Shown one piece after another: positions 25,880 to 33,528 of a DNA stretch of 48,821 nt. Source of the DNA: Flexithrix dorotheae DSM 6795 (GTDB lineage Bacteria > Bacteroidota > Bacteroidia > Cytophagales > Flammeovirgaceae); contig NZ_KB903460.1 in assembly GCF_000379765.1 (NCBI RefSeq), positions 1 to 48,821 of the forward strand, in the 5' to 3' direction. Made by a program: the position numbers and the translations under genes. The notes under the pieces were generated by a model that was not told where the DNA came from, did no database searches, and saw nothing but the letters and a program-made list of their open reading frames with translations. Each line of letters starts with the position of its first letter. Position 1 is the first letter of the stretch.

Positions 25880-26451
25880 AATAAGCTTTTGGCTTATTCA
25901 CCAGTACCTTATGGCTTATAAGTATGCTCTCATAAGGCTCTAATCCCAGTACCTTATGGCTTATCAGGCAGTACCTTTTGGCTTATTTACCAGTACCTTG
26001 TGGATTAATTAACAGTACCTTGTGGATTATTTACCAGTACCTTATGGATTATTTATTAAAGCGCAATGTGCTTATTATCAACCACTTATGTAAAATATTA
26101 CTTTGCATTAAAATAATTGCCAGTACCTTATGGCTTTAAAAATAAGTATTATGGCATAAACTACCAGTACCTTATGGCTTATTTTATATTTTCCCTTATT
26201 TTTATATTTCCCAGTACCTTATGGCTTATTAGACAGTACCTTTTGGCTTAGTTGCCAGTATCTTTTGGATTATCAGGCAGTACCTTATGGATTATATCCC
26301 AGTACCTTATGGATTACTCCAACAGTACCTTTTGGCTTGCTTTACCAGTACCATAAGGCTTATTTACCAGTATCTTATGGCTCTAATACCAGTACCATTT
26401 GGCTTTTCTACCAGTACCTTATGGATGGTTTACCAGTTCCTTTTGGCTTAT
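25880..26451. repeat. Iteron array: at least 19 direct repeats, 18 bp each, 22-bp period
   Basis: The consensus is CAGTACCTTATGGMTTAT with M = C or A. Clear copies start at 25902, 25947, 25969, 25991, 26013, 26035, 26121, 26165, 26212, 26234, 26256, 26278, 26300, 26323, 26346, 26368, 26390, 26412 and 26434. Most neighbours are exactly 22 bp apart (18 bp plus a 4-bp spacer). A degenerate copy at 25880 keeps the 22-bp phase, and weak copies sit in the 45-bp and 44-bp gaps after 25902 and 26121. Directly repeated sites spaced two helical turns apart upstream of rep are the signature of an iteron plasmid origin. Confidence 0.95.
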
Positions 26452-26467
26452 GTGTTTTCATAAATAA

Positions 26468-26571
26468 CTGATAATCAGGATTTAGTGTGCTTTGTTACAT
26501 GTATATAATATATATAAATTATAGAACTAATATAATTTATAGACGAGACCTGATTTTTTTGATAAAATCAG
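26468..26571. repeat. AT-rich palindromes and hairpin beside the iterons
   Basis: Three elements lie in order. CTGATAATCAG (26468-26478) is a perfect 11-bp palindrome. TATAAATTATA (26513-26523) and TATAATTTATA (26531-26541) are exact reverse complements and also near-direct repeats 18 bp apart. CTGATTTT (26550-26557) pairs with AAAATCAG (26564-26571) to form a hairpin with a 6-nt loop. They could form a DNA-unwinding element or regulator sites. Confidence 0.55.
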
Positions 26572-26577
26572 CCTCTA

Positions 26578-26942
26578 AAAATAGTAAAATTGAAATAAAG
26601 ATTCTTAGAGAGACTATTAAGTTCTAAGTAATGGCTGTTTTTATGGACTTTGCTCAGAACAAGGTAAAATAACAAATTGGGTCAAAGGGGGATAGGTGTT
26701 AGAAATGATTCCTAGGAGTTTTAAGGCGAGTCTATACTGGTGGAGCACTGATCTGAATTTACTAAACCAAAGCAGTTTTATGCAAAAAATTACTAATATG
26801 TGAAAAATACTATGCTTTTGGATTTTCATCCTAAGGCCTCAATTTTGGTTAGAGTTTTTTTGAGGAAATTTGAATGGATACCAGGTTAAGTTGAAAATTA
26901 TAAAAAAACGAGTATCCAAAAATTATTTTTTAGCTTTGGTTT
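26578..26942. other. Intergenic region upstream of the Rpn-family gene
   Basis: 365 bp. A 62-codon minus-strand frame at 26641-26829 has no recognised family. Near the Rpn start the 6-bp inverted pair GGATAC/GTATCC flanks a short AT-rich stretch that might be promoter-associated. No other structure is supported. Confidence 0.4.
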
Positions 26943-27809
26943 ATGGAAAAATCTCAGGAAAATAAACGGTTCATATCAATGCTTTCCGATTATGGTTTTA
27001 AAAAAACATTCGGAAATGAGGAGCATACCCGGTTTCTGAGAAAAGCTTTGCAGGCCTTAATTGTTTCTGATGTTCCCATCCTTTCAGTGGAGTTTACCAA
27101 AAATGAAGTAAGTGGAACCACAAAGGAAGGCCGAGGAGGTTTGTTTGATTTGACTTGTGAAGATGAAAAAGGAAGGGTATTTATTGTAGAAATGCAATTG
27201 TTTGATTTTAAGCACTTTATCCATCGTGCCAAATTTTATGCTTTCCACAAATTCAATACTATGGTGCATAAAGGGCGATATCGATTTAATGATTTAAGAC
27301 AAATTTATTCGATTTCCTTCCTGGCTGGGTCAGCGTTTGAGACATCTCTTTATCATCAGAAAGGCACAATAAAAAATCAAAAAGGCGAACGAATTGATGA
27401 TCAAATTACTTATATTATCGTTGAACTGGATAAGTTCAAAAAAATGTTACCTGAAGTGAAGACAGATTTAGATAAATTGTTATATACCATGAAATTAACA
27501 GATACAGCCACTCCAGAAGTAAAACTGCCAGATTTCTGGGCGGAGAACTGGCTTGATGAAGCTTTGAAGGAACTGGACAAAGCCAATTTGACTCCTGAAC
27601 AGCGAAGTCAATATGAAATGGTAATTGCAGGGAATATGAGTGAAAAAGTAGCGATGGAGTTGAAAATAGAGGAAGAAGTGAAAGAAAAAGCAATAATTAA
27701 TGCTTTAAAAATGAAGACATTTGATGAGAAGCAAATTGCATCCATATTTGAAGTGTCCATAGAAAAAGTAGAAAGATTGGCAGAAAAAGTCTCAAAGGGA
27801 GAAGTTTAG
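26943..27809 (+). CDS. Rpn-family recombination-promoting nuclease (PD-(D/E)XK, 'transposase_31'-like)
   Basis: A 288-residue protein of the PD-(D/E)XK nuclease/putative transposase family found in many Bacteroidetes. The opening ISMLSDYGFKKTFGNEEHTR is the family signature. The nuclease core shows GLFDLTCEDEKGRVFIVEMQ, with the Asp and the E-x-Q of the catalytic site, and HRAKFYAFHKFNTMVHKGRY follows. A helical C-terminal region (LEIEEEVKEK-type, then FDEKQIASIFEVSIEKVERL) ends it. Rpn proteins are cytosolic DNA endonucleases that raise recombination; they are not IS transposases with terminal repeats. Adjacent to the plasmid origin, it could affect replicon recombination. Own promoter; a likely terminator follows. 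Confidence 0.9.
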   Translation: MEKSQENKRFISMLSDYGFKKTFGNEEHTRFLRKALQALIVSDVPILSVEFTKNEVSGTTKEGRGGLFDLTCEDEKGRVFIVEMQLFDFKHFIHRAKFYAFHKFNTMVHKGRYRFNDLRQIYSISFLAGSAFETSLYHQKGTIKNQKGERIDDQITYIIVELDKFKKMLPEVKTDLDKLLYTMKLTDTATPEVKLPDFWAENWLDEALKELDKANLTPEQRSQYEMVIAGNMSEKVAMELKIEEEVKEKAIINALKMKTFDEKQIASIFEVSIEKVERLAEKVSKGEV

Positions 27810-27845
27810 GAGAAAATGCCATGCCTGTTCAGCGATAAATAATCC

Positions 27846-27861
27846 ACCTCCTCTGGGAGGT
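27846..27861 (+). terminator. Candidate terminator after the Rpn-family gene
   Basis: ACCTCC and GGAGGT form a 6-bp stem with loop TCTG, directly followed by TTTATT. It lies 37 bp past the Rpn stop codon, in the right orientation. Confidence 0.6.
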
Positions 27862-28126
27862 TTTATTAAATTTCTTTCCAAAAAATCAGAAGCTGTACTT
27901 CCCTTCCTTTTTTTTAAATCAGCATTGAAAGCCAGTTTGTTACAATAACATATTTCAGAGTAAGTGATTTTCAAATGCTTTTTTGTTCGGGGTTAAAAAA
28001 ACGGATCTTTAACCTAAAACGAATTTTATTTTTCGATCCTCAGCGTGATTGGATATTTTTTGAAAATGGATAGGGGAGAGGTAGAGAGGAATTGATTCAA
28101 TATGTTTTGAAATTGAAATAAAAAGA
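27862..28126. other. Gene-free region between Rpn and lactate dehydrogenase-like genes
   Basis: About 265 bp between convergent transcription units, with a terminator at each side. No gene-like frame was seen; a 60-codon minus-strand frame crossing into the Rpn gene is not convincing. Confidence 0.5.
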
Positions 28127-28153
28127 AAGCACTCAGAAAGGATCTGGGTGCTT
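28127..28153. terminator. Bidirectional terminator between convergent genes
   Basis: AAGCACTCAGA (28127-28137) pairs with TCTGGGTGCTT (28143-28153), an 11-bp stem with one G-T pair and a 5-nt loop. The minus-strand tail is CTTTTTATTT and the plus-strand tail ATTTCATTTATT. It lies 38 bp past the lldD-like stop, whose transcript it should end. Confidence 0.8.
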
Positions 28154-28190
28154 ATTTCATTTATTGAATGTCAGAATTTTTAAATTATAT

Positions 28191-29342
28191 TTAAGAGGCC
28201 AAAGTCTTTTTTAAATCGTTTACTTTCTCAGCACAGACCTGCTCCATAACTTGTTGAAGTTGTGTTTTTAAAAGGGAAATAGCATGGTGTCCTCCTTTAT
28301 TTCCCAGTGCTGCCACACTATACATAAAAGTACGTCCAAGAAAAGTAAAATCAGCCCCACTGGCTAAAGTTCTGGCAATGTCAGGCCCAGTCCTGATCCC
28401 ACTATCCATCATTACTTTGATCTGATTGCCATATTTAGAGGCTATATTTTTAAGAGGCTTGATGGTGGATTCACCTGCATCCAATTGCCTTCCTCCATGA
28501 TTGGAAACAATAATACCATCTAACCCTAATTTAATGGCTTTTTCGGTATCTTCTTCACTGGCTACCCCCTTCAACACAATTTTTCCTTTCCACATTTCTC
28601 TTATTGGGGCTATCTTTTTTTCGTTTAACCGACCGGAAAAGGTCTGATTCATGAAAAGCCCCAGTTGTTTGAGGTCCAGTCCTTTAGGCATATAAGGTTT
28701 TAAGGTTTCAAATGCAGGTTGGCCATTCAGTAGGGTTCGCAAAGCCCAGTCTGGCTTTCCCATAATTTGGAGAATATTGGATATTGACATTTTTGGAGGC
28801 ATGGCCAGCCCATTTCTAATGTCTCTTGGTCGAAATCCGAAGGTAGGTACATCACATAATAATACCAATACTGGGCATTCTGCTACTTCCGCTCTTTTGA
28901 TAATGCTATCCCTCAGGGAATTTTCAGCAGGGTGGTACAGTTGAAACCAGGCTTTGCCCTCAGTAATTTCACTTGCCTTTTCAATACTCATGGTAGTTAC
29001 TGTACTGAGAATGAAAGGAATATTAAAATCAAAAGCAGCTTTAGCCAAAATTTCAGGTGCTTTTGGCCACATGAGCCCCTGGAGACCAACCGGAGCAATA
29101 CCAAATGGTGCATCATAGGTGTGTCCAAATAATTCAGTTTTCATTTCCGAATGTGTATGTTTGGAAAGGTATTGAGGAACCAATTGTACTTCCCTTAACT
29201 CTGTGGTGTTTCTGTGTAGATTTACATCCTCATTACATCCTCCATCCAAATATTCAAAAGCAAATCTTGGTATTTTCTTTTTAGCCTTATTTCTCAAGTC
29301 ATCTATCCCCGGGTAATGACTATTATAAGTTTTTTTACTCAT
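28191..29342 (-). CDS. FMN-dependent alpha-hydroxy-acid dehydrogenase (L-lactate dehydrogenase-like)
   Basis: A 383-residue flavoprotein of the LldD/glycolate oxidase family. Typical stretches are PRFAFEYLDGGCNEDVNLHR at the N-terminus, PFGIAPVGLQGLMWPKAPEI, the FMN and substrate region IVLKGVASEEDTEKAIKLGL, the catalytic VSNHGGRQLD (active-site His followed by Arg), then VMMDSGIRTGPDIARTLASG and FLGRTFMYS. It probably oxidises L-lactate to pyruvate, feeding electrons to the quinone pool; other 2-hydroxy acids are possible. It lies 277 bp downstream of an AraC regulator and next to a deoxysugar-type locus. Lactate or lactaldehyde are products of fucose or rhamnose breakdown, which would explain the placement. 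Confidence 0.92.
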   Translation of the reverse strand: MSKKTYNSHYPGIDDLRNKAKKKIPRFAFEYLDGGCNEDVNLHRNTTELREVQLVPQYLSKHTHSEMKTELFGHTYDAPFGIAPVGLQGLMWPKAPEILAKAAFDFNIPFILSTVTTMSIEKASEITEGKAWFQLYHPAENSLRDSIIKRAEVAECPVLVLLCDVPTFGFRPRDIRNGLAMPPKMSISNILQIMGKPDWALRTLLNGQPAFETLKPYMPKGLDLKQLGLFMNQTFSGRLNEKKIAPIREMWKGKIVLKGVASEEDTEKAIKLGLDGIIVSNHGGRQLDAGESTIKPLKNIASKYGNQIKVMMDSGIRTGPDIARTLASGADFTFLGRTFMYSVAALGNKGGHHAISLLKTQLQQVMEQVCAEKVNDLKKTLAS

Positions 29343-29619
29343 TTTCCCTTTTAAAATTTAAAGCCCATTTTCATATTAATAAACCTTTTAATTATGCCTA
29401 AGCAATTAATTTAAAGCTTTTTAAGCATTTACTACAATCTTTTCTTTTTCCGAAATACAAATATACACCTCACATTTTAGGACCGTACAGTGTTTAGGTT
29501 TTTTCCAGGTGCACAGGTGTGTCTTGTATTGTAATATTGTTCTTCTGGGTTAAGGGTGATAGGGCCGAATTATCATATATTCCTTCTCATTTAAATAGGC
29601 AAAGTATAAAAAGACAATT

Positions 29620-30504
29620 TTAAATATCCTTAAGAAGCATTCTTTTTTGGTATTCTCCTGGAGCCATTCCCATTTTCTTTTTAAATATCCTTGAAAAATA
29701 CTGTGGAGTTTCAAAACCAAGTTTAATTGCAACCTCCTTAATACTTAAATTCCCTTCATTGAGTAAATTACAAGCAAAAGCAATTTTGTGTTGCATAAGA
29801 AATTGGCCTGGAGCAAGTCCTGTATAATCCTTAAATAATTTTCTGAATTTTGAATAACTGATGTTTAATTCGGCTGCTATTTCCTCCATTTTTATGGTCC
29901 AAATATTTTCCATCATCATTGATTTGGCCATTTGGATGATTTTGTCCACATTTTTTTCTTTGAACACTGCTCTTCGCTGTATGGCATGAATCCAACCCAT
30001 TAGTTTTAAAACTTCTCCTGCCAATACCTGTTGATAACCAGAAAACTGGAAGTGGCTGGTTTCCATTATATCCAGAAAAACTCCGACAATTTTCTCCTGG
30101 TAGCCAATTGCCCTTACAGGAGATGCAGGAGTCAGGTTTAATTTAGGTATCAGGTCTAAACAAAATTTTCCATCAAACCCAACCCAGTAGGTTAGCCAAT
30201 CGGTATTGGGAATTGGTTTATAACGGTGCCAGCAGTCTGGATAAATTAAAATAATACTACCTTGTACTAAAGGAATTGATCCGCTTTCCTTACTTTCAAA
30301 AATGCCCTCACCTTTAATCAGATAAATGAGCTGATATTCATGAAGAATTCTGCCTCTTTCCCAATTGAATAAATATTTTTCAGGATGATTTAGTGAAGGA
30401 TATTGTCCACCAGCAGGGATCCTGGAAATGCCACAATCAAATAGATGCAGGCCCCAGGTCTGATCTTTTTCACTAATTGCAAAGTAATTACTGACTGAAT
30501 TCAT
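29620..30504 (-). CDS. AraC-family transcriptional regulator
   Basis: A 294-residue regulator. The N-terminal sugar-sensing cupin-like arm and domain cover about 15-165 (GISRIPAGGQYPSLNHPEKY, YQLIYLIKGEGIFESKESGS, IILIYPDCWHRYKPIPNTDW). The C-terminal double HTH covers about 190-290 (MEEIAAELNISYSKFRKLFK, SIKEVAIKLGFETPQYFSRI, then FKKKMGMAPGEYQKRM). It diverges from the isomerase-symporter-GH106 operon across a 74-bp gap that carries two direct repeats 21 bp apart, the geometry of AraC half-sites. It is therefore the likely activator of that operon and probably represses or regulates itself. The inducer is expected to be the sugar released by the GH106-like enzyme. Confidence 0.93.
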   Translation of the reverse strand: MNSVSNYFAISEKDQTWGLHLFDCGISRIPAGGQYPSLNHPEKYLFNWERGRILHEYQLIYLIKGEGIFESKESGSIPLVQGSIILIYPDCWHRYKPIPNTDWLTYWVGFDGKFCLDLIPKLNLTPASPVRAIGYQEKIVGVFLDIMETSHFQFSGYQQVLAGEVLKLMGWIHAIQRRAVFKEKNVDKIIQMAKSMMMENIWTIKMEEIAAELNISYSKFRKLFKDYTGLAPGQFLMQHKIAFACNLLNEGNLSIKEVAIKLGFETPQYFSRIFKKKMGMAPGEYQKRMLLKDI

Positions 30505-30510
30505 AAAATA

Positions 30511-30549
30511 TCAAAAAGTGCAATTAAATTGTCAAAAACCGTAATTCAT
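30511..30549. promoter_or_regulatory. Predicted AraC operator: two direct half-sites 21 bp apart
   Basis: Half-site 1 is TCAAAAAGTGCAATTAAA (30511-30528), and half-site 2 is TCAAAAACCGTAATTCAT (30532-30549). They share 13 of 18 positions and their starts are exactly 21 bp apart. AraC-family proteins bind direct half-sites with this two-turn spacing. The site lies between the divergent araC-like and isomerase genes. A TAnnTTTG-like box (TAAATTTG, 30567-30574) follows, but only 4 bp before the isomerase ATG. Confidence 0.6.
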
Positions 30550-30578
30550 AGAACTATACTAATGATTAAATTTGATTT

Positions 30579-32078
30579 ATGATAGTATTGGAAAAAAATA
30601 TTAAATCAAAAAGTATTCATACTTATACGGTTAAGCGTATCAAACCACTTAATGCCAGGGTGGGAATTCTCGGAGTTGGCCATCACACCTATTGGGGCCA
30701 GTTCGAAGGATTGTTGGAAGATATTTTAAAAAAAATGGATTTCTTTGAAGAGAAGGTGAATACCTGCCAGGTAGAAACAGTGAACCTGGGTATTTCCGAT
30801 TGTGCAGAAAAAGCTTATGCCCTCATCCCAAAAATAAAAGCGGCAAATCTGGATCTCCTGTTTATTGATATGGTAACTTATGCCACCTCCAGTTCCATAG
30901 CTGCGATATTCAGGGAAATTGAAATTCCTATGGTAATGGTTGCACTACAACCGCTCAAAGCAATGGATTATGAAAAGGCATCCACTTATATGCAATTGAT
31001 GAATGATGATATTTGTGCCATTCCGGAATTTGCCAATGTGGCCCTAAGATTTGGAAAAGCTGTTCCTCCAATCATCATCGGAACATTGCATGATGACCCG
31101 GAGGCAGAAAAACAGATAAAAGAATATTGCCAGATTGCTAAAGTGCTGCATAGTTTGAAAACTGCCAGAATTGGACAGATGGGCCATGTCCTGGAAGCCA
31201 TGTTGGACATGCATACAGATTCTACCCTATTAAGTGCCGCTTTTGGCTGCCATATTGTACAAACCGAACCTGATGATATTCTAGCACATTATCAAAATGC
31301 TGCTGAGGAGGAAGTCATTGCGTATGAAACACAAATTTCAAAATTTTTTGAAGCCCCCGACCCTAAATCTGATCCTATTACTGAAAAACTAAATGCTGAA
31401 GATTTAAGAACTGCAGCAAGGGTAGGAGTGGCATTGAATTATTTCATAAAGGGAAAAAAACTGGATGGCCTTGCTTATTATTATGAAGGAAAGGAATTTT
31501 CAGAAATTAGAAAAGTAATCACCAATTTTATTGTTGGAAATTCCCTGTTAACCGGAGGAGGCTTTCCCATGTGTGGAGAAATGGATTTGAAAACCTGTGT
31601 TGCTATGATGATTATGGACCGGCTGGAAATGGGAGGAAGTTTTGCAGAGTTTCATCCTGTTGACTTTAAAGAAGGGTTTGTTTTGGTAGGACATGATGGG
31701 CCTCACCACATCAACATTGCTCAGGGAAAACCTGTAATCAGAAGTTTAAAGAAATACCATGGAAAACCCGGCTCTGGCGCAAGTGTGGAATTCAAAATTA
31801 AAGAAGGGCCTATTACCATGCTGGGCATTTCACAAAAAGCTGATGGCAAATTCAAATTTATTATCGCTGAAGGAGAATCAAAAGAAGGACCTATTCCGCC
31901 CACAGGTAATACCAATACAAGAGGATTTTTTGCTCCGGATGTCAGGACTTTTTTAACCAGATGGTTTAAGGAAGCCCCTACACATCATTTTGCGCTTGGA
32001 ATTGGTCATCGGGCAGAAACAATACGTCAGATCGGAGAATTTTTGGGAATAGAAACTGTAATCATTCCGAAAATATGA
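30579..32078 (+). CDS. L-fucose/L-arabinose isomerase family protein
   Basis: A 499-residue cytoplasmic sugar isomerase-like enzyme. The N-terminal Rossmann part shows RVGILGVGHHTYWGQFEGLL, YALIPKIKAANLDLLFIDMV and TYATSSSIAAIFREIEIPMV. The C-terminal half carries the metal-site region: GGGFPMCGEMDLKTCVAMMI (a likely Glu ligand), FVLVGHDGPHHINIAQGKPV and PTHHFALGIGHRAETIRQIG (His ligands). It should convert an aldose such as L-arabinose, L-fucose or a relative to the ketose, using a divalent metal. It overlaps the symporter gene by 4 bp (ATGA), so uptake and isomerisation are coupled. The exact sugar cannot be told; rhamnose or fucose fits the neighbours best. Confidence 0.88.
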   Translation: MIVLEKNIKSKSIHTYTVKRIKPLNARVGILGVGHHTYWGQFEGLLEDILKKMDFFEEKVNTCQVETVNLGISDCAEKAYALIPKIKAANLDLLFIDMVTYATSSSIAAIFREIEIPMVMVALQPLKAMDYEKASTYMQLMNDDICAIPEFANVALRFGKAVPPIIIGTLHDDPEAEKQIKEYCQIAKVLHSLKTARIGQMGHVLEAMLDMHTDSTLLSAAFGCHIVQTEPDDILAHYQNAAEEEVIAYETQISKFFEAPDPKSDPITEKLNAEDLRTAARVGVALNYFIKGKKLDGLAYYYEGKEFSEIRKVITNFIVGNSLLTGGGFPMCGEMDLKTCVAMMIMDRLEMGGSFAEFHPVDFKEGFVLVGHDGPHHINIAQGKPVIRSLKKYHGKPGSGASVEFKIKEGPITMLGISQKADGKFKFIIAEGESKEGPIPPTGNTNTRGFFAPDVRTFLTRWFKEAPTHHFALGIGHRAETIRQIGEFLGIETVIIPKI

Positions 32079-33523
32079 CCACGGCTTATGTTTCGGTTGT
32101 AATCATTTTATATTTTGCAATGCTTTATGTTATTGCCCGCCTTTCTTCCCGAAAGGCCAATGCAGCCACCTTTTTTATTGCCAACAGAAATGCTCCCTGG
32201 CCTTTGGTTGCCTATGGCATGATAGGAGTATCCATTTCAGGTATCACTTTTATTTCGGTTCCGGGGCAAGTGGTGGATAATCAGTTTTCCTATTTCCAGA
32301 TGGTGATGGGGTATACGGGAGGATTGATTGTAGTAGCAGTGGTCCTGCTTCCTGTTTTTTATCGAATAAAAGCGATCTCCATTTATGCTTATCTCAGGGA
32401 AAGATTTGGAAAAGAGGCACATTTGACCGGGACCGTTTTCTTTTTGATTGCCCAAACGCTTACAGCTTCATTCAAATTATTCCTGATGGCTCATGTATTA
32501 CAGGTTGTGCTTTTTGGACCTTTAGGAATGCCTTTCTGGATCACCGTTGCGGTAACACTGCTGTTAATCTGGGTTTATACATACAAAGGGGGAATTAAAA
32601 CAGTAATTTTTACGGATATACTTCAAACCACCTTCTTATTGGCCAGTGTGTTGGTGAGTGTTTGGGCAATAAGTCAGCATCTGGATTTATCAGTTACAGA
32701 ATTGTACTCCAAAATACAGGAAAGGGACATGGGTAAAACCTTTTTTTGGAGTTGGGATAGTCCTCATAATTTCTTCAAACTTTTTTTAACAGGCTTGTTG
32801 ATGACTGTAATGACTAATGGGTTGGACCAGTCTGTGATGCAAAAACACCTTACCTGTAAAAATATCCGGGATGCTCAAAAAAATCTGTTTGTACTTGCCG
32901 GTATCATCTTGATTGTCAATGCCTTTTTCCTTTATTTGGGTGGATTACTTTATTATTTTGGGGACAGTATGGGAATTGATTTGCCCGAAAAAACGGATAG
33001 TATTTATCCTATGCTGGCAATTTACCATTTGGGGCCAGTGGTAGGTACATTATTTATATTAGGTATTGCCGCTGCGGCCTATTCTTCAGCTGATTCCTCT
33101 CTTACAGGATTAACCACTTCTTTTTGTGTTGATATTCTTGGTTTTTCTGAAAAAGATGAACATCAGGTAAAAAAGAGAAATAGCATTCACTTTGGGTTTA
33201 CACTATTAATTTTTCTGATTATTTTAATATTTAATAAAATCAATAATGACAGTGTACTGGCAGCCTTTATCCAGACTACTGGATATGTCTATGGTCCTCT
33301 GGTAGGTTTATTTGCTTTTGGTTTATTTACCCAAAAAGAGGTTAATGGCAGATGGATACCTTTTTTGTGTATTGCATCACCTGTTTTATCCAAAACACTG
33401 GATTATGTTTTACCTAAAATTTTTGATGGTTATCAATTGGGGTATGCTGTTATGGTGGTAAATAGTTTAATTACCTTCTTTGGACTAATAGTGCTTTCAA
33501 AAACTGCCAAAAATAAACTTTAG
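32075..33523 (+). CDS. Sodium:solute symporter (SSS family)
   Basis: A 482-residue inner-membrane protein with about 13 hydrophobic helices. Family features include FFIANRNAPWPLVAYGMIGV, SISGITFISVPGQVVDNQFS and GGIKTVIFTDILQTTFLLAS. AAAAYSSADSSLTGLTTSFC marks the conserved region of helix 8, which in relatives supplies the second sodium site. It overlaps the isomerase by 4 bp and is followed by the GH106-like gene after 5 bp. It likely imports the monosaccharide released by that enzyme, driven by sodium, which suits a marine habitat. The start lies in the ATGA overlap. Confidence 0.94.
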   Translation: MTTAYVSVVIILYFAMLYVIARLSSRKANAATFFIANRNAPWPLVAYGMIGVSISGITFISVPGQVVDNQFSYFQMVMGYTGGLIVVAVVLLPVFYRIKAISIYAYLRERFGKEAHLTGTVFFLIAQTLTASFKLFLMAHVLQVVLFGPLGMPFWITVAVTLLLIWVYTYKGGIKTVIFTDILQTTFLLASVLVSVWAISQHLDLSVTELYSKIQERDMGKTFFWSWDSPHNFFKLFLTGLLMTVMTNGLDQSVMQKHLTCKNIRDAQKNLFVLAGIILIVNAFFLYLGGLLYYFGDSMGIDLPEKTDSIYPMLAIYHLGPVVGTLFILGIAAAAYSSADSSLTGLTTSFCVDILGFSEKDEHQVKKRNSIHFGFTLLIFLIILIFNKINNDSVLAAFIQTTGYVYGPLVGLFAFGLFTQKEVNGRWIPFLCIASPVLSKTLDYVLPKIFDGYQLGYAVMVVNSLITFFGLIVLSKTAKNKL

Positions 33524-33528
33524 TAAAT

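Larger units (their letters stand above)
25880..26577. other. Predicted plasmid replication origin (iterons plus AT-rich region)
   Basis: This interval joins the iteron array to an AT-rich, repeat-rich segment (26468-26577) and lies immediately upstream of rep. An 86-bp interval without iterons (26035 to 26121) contains the near-palindrome AAGCGCAATGTGCTT (26059-26073) and AT-rich sequence. That interval is one possible unwinding site, the 26500-26541 segment another. Which is opened cannot be told from sequence. Confidence 0.75.

Noticed and set aside
25833-25901. GTG start at 25901 giving a 341-residue Rep
   Set aside because: The codon and the extra 23 codons lie in the iteron region, including a degenerate in-phase repeat at 25880. 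The ATG at 25832 is the better start.
26075-26083. DnaA box TTATCAACC within the iteron array
   Set aside because: Only 7 of 9 matches to TTATCCACA and a single site in AT-rich DNA; chance is likely.
25880-26451. Repeat array as CRISPR
   Set aside because: Repeats are 18 bp with 4-bp spacers at fixed 22-bp period, there are no unique 30-40-bp spacers, and no cas gene lies nearby. The position upstream of rep fits iterons.
26641-26829. 62-residue minus-strand protein upstream of the Rpn gene
   Set aside because: No context, composition not protein-like, and it lies in the Rpn promoter region.
26943-27809. Insertion sequence
   Set aside because: The Rpn/transposase_31 protein is a PD-(D/E)XK nuclease. 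No terminal inverted repeats or target duplications were found around it.
30567-30574. TAAATTTG as the -7 promoter box of the isomerase operon
   Set aside because: Exact match to TAnnTTTG but only 4 bp before the ATG and without a TTG at correct distance; would require a leaderless transcript.
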